A program made the position numbers and the translations under genes. The notes below the pieces were generated by a model. It saw only the letters and a program-made list of their open reading frames with translations. It was not told the origin of the DNA and made no database searches. This document shows, one piece after another, positions 31,973-58,479 of a stretch of DNA of 64,000 nt. The stretch is from positions 186,001-250,000 of the forward strand of contig JAJFZO010000080.1 of assembly GCA_021397835.1 (NCBI GenBank), read 5' to 3'. Numbering within the stretch: position 1 is the first letter of the stretch; each line of letters starts with the position of its first letter. Origin of the DNA: Moringa oleifera (lineage: Eukaryota; Streptophyta; Magnoliopsida; Brassicales; Moringaceae).

Positions 31973-32506
31973 TACATGTATTTTGTATTCACTTATCTTG
32001 GGAAGCTATGTCACCCAAACAAGATCTAACGAACCTCTCCATGTTAACTAACTCATAGCTCAGCTCGAACTTAAACTTGTTAGTTTAACTTGGCCAAAGC
32101 ACCATCTCCACTAAGGATTATCCCTAGCTCAATCAAAATAACAATTCAGCTCGGCAAATCGGCAATTGAAGCTTCCACCTTTAAACTTGCCACAAGTAGT
32201 GAAGCTCAGAAGTAATCAAAACAACCAACAATTAAGAAAATCAACTTGAATTTCTCAAAATATGTTACCATAACCAATGCATAAGATCTCTCAATATCTT
32301 TTTCATAATATTTACCCAAAATACCATATACAGTGCCTCTAAATTAGGAGTTTCTCCTTATTCAAAATCACAAATCTATAAAGACTATAATAAATGTAAG
32401 TATCTTTTCTTTTTCTTCTTGACATCTATTTAATTATTGGATGCTTACTTGATCATTAGAAGTATCCTCTTCCAAAGGATAATCAAGACCTCGACATTAA
32501 TTCAGT
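31973..32506 (+). repeat. Gypsy LTR-like segment
   Basis: The segment begins TGTTGTACATGTATT, has a TATA-like CTATAAAGACTATAATAAA near 32375, and ends with a U5-like stretch (TTACTTGATCATTAGAAG, then CAAGACCTCGACATTAATTC). That stretch resembles the degraded 'ACTTGAGCGTCGGAGTG' signature common at the end of plant gypsy LTRs. No second copy or primer-binding site was identified, so this may be a solo LTR or one end of the degraded material to its left. Confidence 0.45.
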
Positions 32507-32531
32507 TCAAGTGGAGTTGTTTTTGAATAAT

Positions 32532-32553
32532 AATAATAATAATATATATATAT
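32532..32553. repeat. AT microsatellite
   Basis: (AAT)n passing into (TA)n, in the intergenic DNA upstream of the kelch gene. Confidence 0.7.
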
Positions 32554-32899
32554 ATGAGATACTTTAAGGATTTAACTTAAATGAAAATATTTAATATTTT
32601 GAAATGTTATGTTTTAAAAGCATGTTGATTTGGAGACATTCGTAAGTTAAAGAAATGCTTGGTGCATACTATTTTAGTTTCAACATGATAATTAACAAAT
32701 GTGTGACCTCATAAAAGAAATGGATATATCATGACGGACACGTCAAAATGGACGGTTTTAAAAAAGCTCTGTTTTTGCCACCGATCACAGGAAAACATAA
32801 ATAAATAAAGAGCAGAGGAAGAGGAGAGCAAGAGAGAGAACGCCACAAGTAAAAAACAAAATTACAACGCAGTGAAACAACAAGCATTAAGGGACTGTT

Positions 32900-34947
32900 G
32901 GTGTTACATGGAATCAATTTTTAAATACAAGTTCTCTCTTATGAGGGATAAAGGGACAAATGGAGAAAATCCTCTTCCCGTATGAAGACATGTGGGTGAG
33001 AATGGCAGGCTTTAAGACAGAGAAATTGTCCAAGAGAGAGAAGAACGACAGAGATCTTACGCACTTAGGTTTGTAGAGGGAAGCTTTGGAGGCTTTTGGT
33101 AGTTACAGAATTGAAGCCTAAAAGAGAATTTTGGAGAGGAAAGCTTTAGAGGCAGGAAGCAGGAGGGATCTCTTTTAGTTCTGCGTGTGAGCTCAGTAGG
33201 GTGCTTAGTTACAGAGGAGCTTTTTGGTCCCTGATTGCGGTTTGCCATTGCTGTCTGACGAAATTTGGGTGAGAATGCGGGATTTATTGACTTATGATGA
33301 TCAATTTCTCTATACACGTCTTGAATTTTAGCTTTGTTTGATAATAAGTTCTTTGTTGGTGATCTCTGGAAGCTTTTGATTGTATACTGCTTGATTTGTT
33401 GGTCCTGTAGCATTTTAGTCTTTTTCGACTCTCGATTTTGCTTGTTAGCCCCAGGTTAGAGTTTAGTTCAATATTGATTTGGATAACAGCTCAATTGAGT
33501 TCTCCCAAAAAAAAAAAAAAGAAATCTCATTTGTGTTTTAAGTTGCATGTTGACTGTAACTGCCTGGTCAAAGTAAATTGCAAGAAAAATTTACTCTTGG
33601 ATTATGAAGAAAAACATTATGCAACCATTTGTTTACAAAGTGAAGCTCTTGTTCTAGAGGAGGGCATTATTATTAAAATAAAAGAAAAACATCAGTGCTT
33701 CAGCAGTTTCATACTTCATGAGGAATACAATTCTAGTTTTTTTTTTTCCCTTTAATAAGTTGAAAGTGCTTGAACATAACTTATTTAAAGCATTAATTGA
33801 AGATAGAAGGTTCCATGGGAATCCAAGGATCATAATCTTGAAATGATGTAAACCATGATTTATCTCAAAGGAAATGGCTTGTGAGTCTGGCTTCAAATGA
33901 GTCTGATTTTTCTTCTGGTAATCTCGCTAAAATTGCAACATTTGTGTATTCTGTATTAGAAAGTAGGAGACTTGGCAGAAATGTCCAGCACGCAATGCAA
34001 TTGATAAAGTTGTGGGTTTGGGTAAACAAATTGTTGCTGATCAGAAAACATGACTAATGTGGAGCAAAAATAGGCTGAAATTTGTGATTTTTGTCTTAGA
34101 TGCTGAATGTGCAACTTTGAACCCCTTGCCCTCCTGTTTTTCCCCTTTGGATTTTGCGGCCTTCTGTGCAGGGGAAAATGATCACATATTTCATTATATT
34201 TTAAAGATGTCAAGCCTTGAAGGCTGGTTTGTTGTCGTTTCTCACATATTAATTTTTGCATCATGCCTATCATTTTGGGAAAAAAATTTGACCCTTCTAA
34301 TTTATTTGATTGCATCTCCTACTCTTTACACATGATAATGTGCATTATGAGTGTTTGTGTTCTATATCATAGCTCCCAGAGAGTACATTATTTTATATAC
34401 ATTAGTATTTAACAACCAGCAATGTGAACTAAAATGAATAGATGATCTTAACATATTCATCTTTAACAACAGCAATGTTAACTAAACATGGGTGATGTGC
34501 ATAAGTAATTTTCTTATTGATCAACTGTAACAGTAAAACCTGTGAACATAGGCCAAATGGTATTTCCTCTGTTCTAACAAAGGGAAGACCTTATTTTAGT
34601 GACAACTGTGGGGATATTTCTGCATGGGGGCTTATTATTGAAAAGAAAAAAAAAAAGAGACAGAAAATGAAAATATCAGTGTTGATGATTCCAGGTAAAG
34701 GCTTACAGTTGAAGCAGTTTTAAATGTTCTTACTAGTAGTACTTTCGTTATTTGATGGTTGAGTTTCGATACTGTCAATGTACTTGACTTACAGTTTTTC
34801 TGCTGTTAACTAGTGTAATAGTTGCATTCTACCTTCAGGTTTCACTGCTTGGTTGAGGTCTGTATTAGTGGCACCTCTTGGTTTGTAGTTCTCTAAATAA
34901 TATAACCTGCTGGCTGTTTTCTGTTTTCCCCTTCTCTGGTTGCATAG
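32900..34947 (+). other. Leader exon and 5' UTR intron of the F-box/kelch gene
   Basis: A purine-rich, GC-richer stretch from about 32950 to 33268 looks like a plant 5' leader. It ends in TTTGG|GTGAGAATG, a good donor at 33269. The acceptor TTCTCTGGTTGCATAG|GGTC closes the intron at 34947, so the exon carrying the coding sequence starts at 34948. The acceptor is convincing; the donor and the transcription start are inferred. The small open frames inside this stretch have no recognisable product. Confidence 0.5.
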
Positions 34948-35011
34948 GGTCTTTGACGGCATATTGTTTTAAGTGGTGTTTAGAGATTACCTGAAGGAAC
35001 TGAAATTGGAA

Positions 35012-36352
35012 ATGCAAGGGGAGGATTTTGAATCACAAACCTTGGCTTGTTTGCATGGCAGTATGATGTGGCAGCTCCCCATACCAATTCATCAATATTT
35101 CAGATATTTACAAGGAAATTGGCATCTGTTGGCATATCTTCTCTTGGCTAGAAAAATTAATTTGAAAGATCTTGGAAAAGGTTTGCTAGAACAGGAGATA
35201 GCTACTTGCAATTTGGACTGTGCAAAACTAAATGAAAGAAAGGCTATTCTCATGGCAAGATCTGGCGACAATCATGATGGCCAAGCACCAGACGATGGTC
35301 TCCTACCAGGTCTACCTGATGACACAGCATTAGATATTTTAGCCTGGAGTTGCAGGTCAGATTACCCTACACTGGCATGTTTGAATAAAGAGTTTAAGTC
35401 ATTGATTGACTGTGGATATTTATATAAACTGAGGCGGCGGCTTGGCATTGTGGAACACTGGGTTTATTTAGCTTGCATTTTAATGCCTTGGGAAGCTTTT
35501 GATCCTGTAAGGCAAAGATGGATGAGATTACCTAGAATGCCATGTGACGATTGTTTTACCTATGCAGACAAGGAGTCTCTGGCAGTAGGGACTGAGCTAC
35601 TTGTGTTTGGTCGTGAGTTGTCGGGGTTTGCTATTTGGATGTATAGCTTGATTAGCCGTGATTGGTCGAGATGTCCTCTAATGAACATACCTCGTTGTCT
35701 TTTTGGTTCAAGCAGTCTTGGAGAAGTCGCCATCGTAGCTGGTGGAACTGACAGGTATGGGCATGTTCTGAAATCTGCAGAGCTTTATAACTCTGAGATT
35801 TGTGCTTGGCAAACATTGCCGGATATGAACTTGCCCCGTAAACTTTGTTCGGGCTTCTTTATGGATGGTAAGTTTTATGTCATTGGAGGCCTGTCAAGCC
35901 ATACAGATTGTTTGACTTGCGGTGAAGAATATAACATTGAGACAGGGACGTGGAGGAGGATAGAAAACATGTACCCTGATTCCATTGTGGACCCACAATC
36001 TCCTCCTGCTATGCGCTCTCCTCCTTTAGTTGCTGTTGTAAATAATCAGCTCTATTCTGCTGATCAAGCAACAAATGAGGTCAAGAAGTATGATAAGACT
36101 CGTAACACATGGAATGTAGTGAAAAGGTTGCCAGTTAGGGCCGACTCTTCAAACGGATGGGGGCTGGCATTTAAAGCATGCGGTAACAATTTGATGGTAA
36201 TTGCAGGACATAGAGGATGTCAAGGTGAAGTTATTGTGCTGCACGCTTGGGATCCAGAGGAAGGGAACAGTGATGGATCAGAATGGAACGTACTTGCTGT
36301 TAGGGCACGAGCAGGTGCTTTTGTGTACAATTGTGCGGTAATGGGCTGTTAA
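35012..36352 (+). CDS. F-box/kelch-repeat protein (At5g60570/SKIP11-like)
   Basis: Single-exon coding region. From the ATG at 35012 it encodes 446 aa. An F-box-like segment (residues about 98-142; [17 protein letters not shown] then [11 protein letters not shown]) is followed by kelch repeats (about 150-440) with their Gly-Gly and spaced Tyr/Trp residues: [72 protein letters not shown], and the family's conserved end VYNCAVMGC. Such proteins are substrate receptors of SCF ubiquitin ligases: the F-box binds Skp1/ASK and the propeller binds the target. The target here is unknown. Arabidopsis At5g60570 is shorter (about 393 aa). The first 80 residues here have no family match I can see, so translation may instead start at Met81 (MARSGDN; 366 aa). 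It is convergent with the COLD1-type gene. Confidence 0.92.
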   Translation: MQGEDFESQTLACLHGSMMWQLPIPIHQYFRYLQGNWHLLAYLLLARKINLKDLGKGLLEQEIATCNLDCAKLNERKAILMARSGDNHDGQAPDDGLLPGLPDDTALDILAWSCRSDYPTLACLNKEFKSLIDCGYLYKLRRRLGIVEHWVYLACILMPWEAFDPVRQRWMRLPRMPCDDCFTYADKESLAVGTELLVFGRELSGFAIWMYSLISRDWSRCPLMNIPRCLFGSSSLGEVAIVAGGTDRYGHVLKSAELYNSEICAWQTLPDMNLPRKLCSGFFMDGKFYVIGGLSSHTDCLTCGEEYNIETGTWRRIENMYPDSIVDPQSPPAMRSPPLVAVVNNQLYSADQATNEVKKYDKTRNTWNVVKRLPVRADSSNGWGLAFKACGNNLMVIAGHRGCQGEVIVLHAWDPEEGNSDGSEWNVLAVRARAGAFVYNCAVMGC

Positions 36353-38384
36353 TGCTTCAGTCTGCCAATATCTTTGGTGCAAACCTTTGGCCTGAGAAGA
36401 AAAAGTGAATGCATAATTGATACTGAAGCCAATATCAATTTTTGTCTCCAGAACTTTAAGAATGTTGTATTGTCATTAGCTTTATGTTATGATTGCCTTG
36501 CATTACAGTTACAAAGTTATTGAATTTGCTACAGGTACTCATATTGTAATGTTATTCTCATTTCATGTGGCCTACCGCCTTTCTTCTATTAGAGTTCAGA
36601 TACTTAGTTGTTTAAAGCTCATCATACTTTCAAATGAAATACGGTGAGAAGCTGAGGAAGAAAGATCAACTAGATCATTGTTTTATGAGATCAACTCATA
36701 CTGCTTTATATCCATAGACAATCTGGAGTCATCGTTAAGCTTTGATGGCCTTTGGAAGATTTATGTTTGAGACAGAAAGCTAATCCTGACTATTCAGATC
36801 TAAGGGAATCAAAATTCGTCGGTTTTGCACACATTGTTCACTAATGTTGGAGTGGTGACTTGCATCACCTGTCAATTTAATGGAAAATGTTCTTGGTTGC
36901 AAGTTTTACAGATCTGTCGCTGTCTTCGACAGACTTAGGGAAGGGTTTCCTCACTAATTCAGAAATCCCAAACTCCACACTTTCTTGTGATTATGAAAAG
37001 TAAATTTATCATCAATTCAAAGGGAATATAAATTCAGAATACAGAAGGACAACCATTGAAAGTAAGCGGTAATGAGAGAACTTTCAGTGGCTTCAGTAAG
37101 AAAGCAAAAGAGGAACTGAAAGAGGCACAGATGATAAACACATCGTCTGCTCTCATGAAACCCATTAACAGACACCCCACAACCATCCTACTGCATTCAA
37201 TCAAACCTTCATCAGCCATCAGAACCACGGTCCAATACTTTGTTACTATCAACATTAGCACCATCATAAAGAACAGGTTGATGAAGTAGCATTCAGTTAT
37301 CTATACGCAATACTATTGATAAGTGGGAATTATGCACAAAAGATTACTCAAATCAAAACTTCATTGCGGTATGCTCAAACATGATCCTCAATGTGCAACC
37401 ATGAAGTTATCCTTCGAGCAGTCTGTTAATACTTCCTGTGTTGATTGTTTAATAATTTCCTTTTCCTACACAACTGGAGAAATATATAACCTGCAAACAG
37501 TGGAATTTATTCATTCTGCTGGAGGAATATCAACAAACCGAGCACAAGTGATAACCAACAGCAACATCATGCAATCAGTGATCAGTCTATGACTTCCTTG
37601 ACTTTGACTTTAACCACTGATCGACAGGTGAGATACTATCTCAGTAGATTAAGTATTACTTCATTCATGTGTTCTAAGTAATATTAAAGGAAATCTTCAT
37701 CTGTGGAAGCATTCATTTTGATATCTAATGTAAATTATATCTAATGACTTGACTGTTTGTAGCACAACATGCCTAAAATAGCAAGAACAAACCACAAAAA
37801 TTTGCCATATTTTGTCCCATGTCTCATGGAACCTCTGAAAGCAGCTACATGATATAAACTAATTCCACAAGTATGGTGAGTTTTATTCCTATATTGAATA
37901 TCAACAATGGATTTGCTCACTAAAATGAAGAAAGAAGTAAAATATTAAGTAAATATACAGTATGCGACTAAAAAAGAATACTATGGGCCTTCAAACAAAC
38001 ATGAAGACTTATAAGAACACTTCTTCTTCCACATATAGGACACAATAAACAGCCTCCAGTGATAAGCACTCTTGTCAATGATGAGACTCTCATGGAGCCA
38101 GGAAAAGACAATCAGGTCAGTACACTGTCTGGTGCAGTCAAGGCATTTCTCAACCCGAAACAATCAGCTTCTTTTAGAGGTGAAGTGCAAGCACGGTCTA
38201 AGCGATTACTGTTGTCATCTTTCCTAAAGATATGGTTAGCATGGATTTATCAAGCATAGGTAACAGTGAATTTTCCCTTTTCCGCATCAGAAAATAAGAA
38301 GTCTCCTATTGGTCAACAACATCAACCACCAGCTAGTAATTGACATTGAAGAAACTAGAAAAGATCTACTTACGTATGAATACA
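36353..38384. other. Region between convergent kelch and COLD1-type genes
   Basis: The first 250-300 bp are likely the kelch 3' UTR (TTGTATTGTCATTAGC and TACTCATATTGTAATG are typical plant 3'-end sequences) and the last few hundred the 3' UTR of the minus-strand gene. In between I see no conserved coding frame. Open frames of 60-89 codons on either strand here lack domain features. Confidence 0.5.
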
Positions 38385-52865
<14,481 letters not shown>

Positions 52866-52870
52866 CCCAC

Positions 52871-52871
<1 letters not shown>

Positions 52872-52912
<41 letters not shown>
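52872..52912 (-). repeat. (GA)20 tract in the COLD1 leader
   Basis: A 41-nt alternating CT/GA tract on the plus strand is a GA tract in the transcribed sense. It ends six bases (CGTGGG) before the ATG at 52865. Plant leaders often carry GA/CT tracts that affect expression and may bind BBR/BPC proteins. Here it is unusually close to the start codon. Confidence 0.9.
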
Positions 52913-52914
<2 letters not shown>

Positions 52915-53039
52915 GTAGACAATCTTCCTCTCCAATCCGCTCTCTTGTGCGGTCCAATAAGATTCTCTTTCTACGATTCAAACAATACCTCTCTCTCCCT
53001 CTCTGATGCCAGTCGATTCTTCCCTCTTTCACGCACAGA

Positions 53040-53750
53040 AACTAATGTGTAAAATTTGTAATAATATATCTCACTTGATCAGTAAGTTCGTCAGAGATGA
53101 AAAAAGGACATGATTCTTTTGCTTGGCTTAGAATTGACGTGCTCGTGCGTGTTAAAGACCATTTACAAGGTAACTTCAAAACACTGAGTAGGTGTTGAAA
53201 TGTTGTTTTTATTTTTAGTGAAATATCAAATTATAAGTTTTAAAAACTAATATAATAAATGAATATAGTATTATATCATTCATTACATTAATTTTTTTAT
53301 TTTTTAAAAAAATTTATTTTTAATTAAATTTAATTCTTAATACGTAATTATATATATATATATGTATATAGTTACTCACTGCAGCGAAATAGGTAGCCCC
53401 ATTTTAATGAGTTTGGGTAATGTGCCCTAGCTGCAGAGAGATGATGTCATAGAAAAGGTGCTTTCTTGCCTTAACCCTAAATTTCAAACATTCATCTCCT
53501 TCGTCTCTCCAAAGTGCAATCTAAGCCCTTATCCATTCATTAAACTTCTCCAAACTCCCAAATCACTATCACACATTAATATTCTTCACTCTTTTTCATT
53601 AATATTCTCACTCACTGTTTTCTTTCTCTTTTTAAGAAAGCACACACAAGGAACAAAGGGTAAATTTCTTAGACTCTCCTCATTTGAAAAGTCAAGTAAG
53701 TTGTTGAAATTTAAGACTATTTATAGTACTTAAGGAGTGAGTAAACTTTG
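53040..53750. other. Upstream region of the COLD1-type gene
   Basis: No gene recognised. Contains a GC-richer patch (GACGTGCTCGTGCG near 53134) and a (TA)n run at 53349-53370. The promoter of the minus-strand gene should lie in the part nearest 53000; no TATA box could be assigned with confidence. Confidence 0.35.
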
Positions 53751-53759
53751 TTTGAAAGT

Positions 53760-55080
53760 GAGGAGGATGTGGAAGAATTTTAGAAGTATGAATTTGAATT
53801 TGATTAATTTATCTTGTGCATGGTTGTATGGTGATTAGTTGCTTGTGCTCATTTTATATATCATTAGATAGTGTAGGTTGAGTAAAGAGTCACTTAAAAA
53901 TATGTTTTTCAAAAGGAACTATAAAAAAGATAAAATTTCTACCTCTCAATTATTTAATGACATAACTAACTTTATGTCATATGAGTTAAGTATCAAGAGT
54001 AAGGCTTAAGAAAAGATTATTTAGGGATATGTCCCATCATTACCTTCATATTGCACATACCATTGAGACGTGGTTGATAGACTTTTTATGGGCAATCAAT
54101 GTCTACCACCATGATTATGGTGAGAGAATTCTATGCTAACTTCAAGGAGACCATTAATTGAACAACCATGACAAGGGGTAAGCAAGTCAATTTTGATAGT
54201 AAAGTGATTAATGGGTTCTATAACTTAGTTATCTTTGACGTTGATAAGTTAAGTGTGCTATTTGATAAAGGTGCCTAGATGAGGTCATTAGGTCCATATG
54301 TGGCAAAAAAGCCTATTGGACTATCATTGGGGGAATAAGGACCTCCTTCCCAACCAGGGAGCTTAGAAATCATTTGAAATTGTAATATCACTTTATATGT
54401 TGTAAGTTGAGCCCTACAACCCATCTTACCGAGTGCTTAATGAAAAAGTTGTTATGCTCTATTGCATAGAGCATGGGTTATCTTTTGATGTATAGAGTTG
54501 GATCTCTATCACTATCTAGAACACTACAAAGAATATTGGAGTAAGACTTCATTTCCTCTTTCTTACCACTCAATTGATTATAATAGCAGCAGTTAGCACT
54601 TGACAATATAGAGCATACTTAGTAAGCCTAACTTAAAGGATGTTGACATGGGCGCTTCTGAGGCAATGCTTAGGTCGTCTACTCCTGTTGCACGACATTC
54701 TATTTTTAATATTTGCTTTATGATATATCAACAACAAGAGGATCCTCACTAGTATAGGACAGAGATCCATAAGATCAACAAGTTAATGTAGGCATTTATA
54801 AGGTATCAAGATGCTTACTTTAATAGTTTAGGACAGATGTTCACTCACAAAAGCATCCAATTCAGCCATGACATGATAGGCTTTCGACAGCTCTCCTCCA
54901 TATCCTAACATATATAGGAAACCTTCCCATCCACCTCCATCTAATCATTAGTACCACTACCAACCTCATGATGAGGTGAGGCAATAACCCTCGCTCTAGG
55001 TATGTTTTCGCATTCCTATTATAATTTTCATTTTTCAAAAATTGGGGACAATGTATCATTTATGTTTAGGGGAAGGAAAC
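53760..55080 (+). pseudogene. Transposase_32-type (PF20167) remnant in env position of a gypsy element
   Basis: Plus-strand pieces, with stops and shifts: MVREFYANFKETIN, then TRGKQVNFDSKVINGFYNLV (54106-54240), corresponding to 'VReFYaNl..' and 'VRG..V.F....IN.fy.L'. Further on come PYNPSYRVLNEKVVMLYCIE and HGLSFDV (about 54410-54500), the family's 'kPt.h...v...ra.LlYcl..GksinV' motif. This 'putative plant transposon protein' domain is commonly found after pol in Athila-like gypsy elements. It is followed by ATTGGGGACAATGTATC and GTTTAGGGGAAGG (55041-55075), a degraded form of the GACAATG...TTTGGGGG sequence seen at that place. Confidence 0.65.
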
Positions 55081-55294
55081 ATATTTTTTATGTTTCATGA
55101 AGTTTTATGTTCCTTATGACCATTTTTTATTTTAGATAAGTACTTAAAAAGTTTTATTGCTTTATGTATGTTTTTATTGCTTTTTATGTGTTAGTTATTG
55201 TCTAAGACTCATAAATCAAGTCATAGTCACTGCATCGGTTGCATTGAATACATGATGAATGAGATAAGAATGATAAAAACTAGTTAGTATAAGA

Positions 55295-56971
55295 TGTAGT
55301 ACACATTAACATAGTGTCCTATTCTGATTAATTTCCTATTTTGATTTTATATCTTAATCTCTTGTTTTTTTAGGTTTCTTATTTCTAATCTAAGTCAGTT
55401 TCATATTCTTTCAAATTGTTCATATAGTCTTTTGCATTATTTAAAGACTTATTGTCATAGATAAAGGCAATTCAATACAATTTATCAAATTTTTTTCTAC
55501 AAGTTTAATCTTTGGGTTTGTTCTTTAATTTATTTTGTTTCTCTTTCGAAACAAACCTTCTGCTGCACCAAATTAGTATCAGATCAAGGATTTTTATCTT
55601 ATTCTTATGGCTGACGACAGTTCTAGTGGGATAAAATCTATCAACAATAAATGAAGGTTAAACAAGATCGAGTAACAACTTAATGGAATCAAAGAAACCC
55701 TTCGCAAGCTCATGTAGATGATGATTGCAATGACTATGAAAAGAAGATATGATTCGATGGAGTAAAGACCAAATCAACATGACAACATAGAGAATGATGG
55801 CCAACAAGACCTAAGTCGTGTAGAATTTATTCCAAAGAATTCTAAGGTAGTAAATCATGTGCATTTGCAATCTAGACACCAACAACTTATTGACCTAGAC
55901 TTAAAAGATCCACAACAGCTTATGATAGGCCACAGCGATCAATATCAATATTAAATTAGCTCAAAAATTGATAACGAAGCCCCAATTCAAGCAGAATCAA
56001 TCATGAATCATGATTTTCATGAATATGTTCTATTATGAATTTATGAATGAAAAAATCGAGAAGCTCCCATATGGTAGTGTGATAGTGAATTCGAAGTTAG
56101 AGATTTCCTTCCACGAGGGGCAGTTATTACTTTTGATGTCTCAGGTAACTATTTTTTACCTTTTTGAGATGGTGATTTTTAATGTCAATGTTCGAAGAAT
56201 TTTCAACAAATGCAGCCATAAAAATTGGATTATTCATTTGAAAAAGAAAATGATTTTTGTTTTAGTGATCAAAATCGAGACTCACACATTCAAGAATTTA
56301 AGATGAATATGGATTTACCAAATTTCGATGGTCGATTAAATAATGAAGATTTTTTCAATTAGGTAAGAATTGTTGAAAACTTTTTTTGATTATCTGAATA
56401 TTTCAGTAGAAAATCAAATCAAGCTCAAGGCATATAATTTGAATGGCGGAGCCTCTGCTTAGCAGGAACAATTTCAATATAATCGTCAACGTCAAGAAAA
56501 GCAGCATGTTCATACTTGGTCCAAGATGAAGCAATTACTACAAAGGCAATTCCTCCCTCAAATAAGTTTTTTCAAAGTGAAAAGGATTGATATAGTACAC
56601 ATTAACATAATGTTTCATTTTGATTAATTTCCTATTTTGATTAGATATCTTTGTTCCTTATTCTTTTAAGTTTTCCATTTCTATTCTAAGTCAGTTTCCT
56701 ATTCTTTAAAGTTTTTCATTTAGTCAGTTTTCAATTCTCTCAAATTCTTCATTTAGTTAATTTTTTATTCTTTTAAGTTTTTTTATTTCTAGTTTTTTTA
56801 TTCTTTCTACATTTTTTATTTTTAGTTTTTTTTGTATTATTTAAAGACTTATTGTAATAATTATAGGTAATTCAATATAATTTATCAAATTTTTCTTTAA
56901 AAGTTTAACTTTTGGGTGTGTTCGTTAATTTTATTCTATTTCTCTTTCGAAACAAATCTTCCACTGCACCA
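55295..56971 (+). mobile_element. Short gypsy-type element: LTR, partial gag, LTR
   Basis: Two direct repeats, 55295-55570 and 56591-56971, both start T(G/A)TAGTACACATTAACATA and end CTCTTTCGAAACAAA.CTTC followed by (C)TGCACCA. A primer-binding site, TTAGTATCAGATC (tRNA-iMet type TTGGTATCAGAGC), follows the left LTR at 55573-55585. Only about 1 kb lies between the LTRs, containing part of gag and no protease or pol, so this is an internally deleted derivative. The right LTR is about 100 bp longer because of degenerate TTTTTAGTT-like repeats. Target duplications are not clean. It is nested in older gypsy sequence. Confidence 0.8.
55607..56560 (+). pseudogene. Gypsy gag remnant
   Basis: Starts ATGGCTGACGAC (MADDSSSG) at 55607 just after the primer-binding site, then a coiled-coil-like Lys/Met-rich part with stops. 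From 56304 the conserved gag core is clear: MNMDLPNFDGRLNNEDFFN, then FFDYLNISVENQIKLKAYNL, NGGASA, stop, QEQFQYN, and HTWSKMKQLLQRQFLPQ. This is the gypsy gag 'lP.F.G....e.fldWi..vE.fFd......e.kvk.va.kL.g.A..WW......' pattern, with the Trp codons mutated. The C-terminal part of gag is deleted. Confidence 0.85.
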
Positions 56972-58060
56972 TATAAACTTTAGATCTTTCAAAATGATTC
57001 ATGTTAGGAGGATCTATATTTTCTACTTTAAATGCTAGCATAGGTTTATTTTCAACTCTCGACATTATGAAGACTTGACAAATCACTATGCATTAAACTG
57101 ACATGAGGCTTACAGTATCTTTATGTGATAAAATAGCTATATAAACTATAAAAAAAACTTCTAAAACTTGCTTTAGCACCACTTAAGAAAAAATCCTAAT
57201 TGATGCCAACATCAAAAAGATGATTTAACTATCTTTTAACATCATGCCATTTTTGCATGATTTCACCATTAGTCCCATCCTTTGAGTCTTAAATAGTAGC
57301 CCTTTTTTTCAATGACCTACATCCATTATATCCCGTTTTTAGCTAGAAAATGAATTATTCTATCCTAAACAATTAAAGGAAAAAGGAAATGGAAAAAAAC
57401 TTTATTTATAAAAAAAAAAAGTTAAACAAAAAATAAAAAATAGAAAAAAAAACAAAAAGCATTCAAAAGATTCCCATAGTATCATAAAAAATTCGTTAAA
57501 GAATGCACAAACATGAGCTTTTGTGCATAGAACCAAAAAAAATGAAAAACAAGAAAAAGAAAAGAAAGAAAAGAAAAAGGGAACTTGGGTGCAGCAGTTA
57601 TTATTTAAGTATATCTATTAAACATGCATACTTTAGTTAGTATTTTTCTATTTTATCTTATTAACCTTTACCCAATTTCTAAACCATTACCCTTTAGCCA
57701 TGTTACAAGCCTTATAAAGACTTATTGATTCTTGATGTTGGTTGTTAGCTATATTAGTAAACAGTGGGCCAAAGAGTGAACATATGAAACGCTCTCACAC
57801 TTTCACTTGTGTATTAACATCACATTTTTGTTGATGGTGATAAGATAAGTGATGGTGATTTATGCGTGCACATACATTAGAGAGTCTCAAAAAAGCTAAT
57901 GCTAGCTTAAGAGTTGAAATTTTAAATAATTTAATTGCATTCATTTCCTTTGAACTTTGAAAAGCTAATCATTTAGTTGAAAAATCTTGATGACCATATG
58001 AAAGATCGCCAAACGCATGCATGCTAGATTTTACTTTTTCTCAAGACTAGCAAAATACTA
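56972..58060 (+). other. Gypsy 3' internal debris, no gene
   Basis: AT-rich, A-rich sequence without coding frames, containing long adenine tracts near 57395-57600. It probably belongs to the same element as the Transposase_32 remnant, split by the LTR-gag-LTR insertion. It leads to ACTAGCAAAATACTAAGTTTGG, matching the common plant gypsy sequence just before the 3' LTR. Confidence 0.45.
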
Positions 58061-58470
58061 AGTTTGGCGATAGTTGATATTTCAAATATTTTGAGCTTAT
58101 TCACTTGGTATTTTATTATGATTTTAGACTTCTTTGGTACTTTTATGTGTACTTTATATTAAGAGCTGTAGAAATAAGAATTAGAACACAAATGGAAGCA
58201 AAACTGGCTAAATAAGGAAAAATGAGAATTTAGGATCATTATGATGTTACTATAGTATTTTGAGTATAACTTCTTTGTTAGAGCTCGTAATGAGGTGATT
58301 CAAGAGGATTTAAAAAGTTACAAGGTAAGGCTACAACTTTCATGTTGGGACTTGTTAAAGATTTAAAACCAAGTAAAGGCTACTCATTACAACCATGTAA
58401 TCTCTTGTTGCAACGAGAGAATGGAGGAATAAAATAGGGCAATGCCTACTTGCTGAAGTGTGAAAGAGTC
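58061..58470 (+). repeat. Probable gypsy (Athila-like) 3' LTR start
   Basis: AAGTTTGGCGATAGTTGATATTTC at 58060 corresponds to the degraded polypurine tract and LTR start (AAGTTTGGGGGTGTTGATA) of Athila-type elements. A segment inside it (58262-58330; GCTCGTAATGAGGTGATTCA) recurs at 63080-63120. The right limit is not determined. Confidence 0.45.
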
Positions 58471-58479
58471 TCACTACAA

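Noticed and set aside
34973..35011. Upstream start of the kelch frame at 34973
   Set aside because: The first codon there is GTG, not ATG. The first ATG in frame is at 35012.
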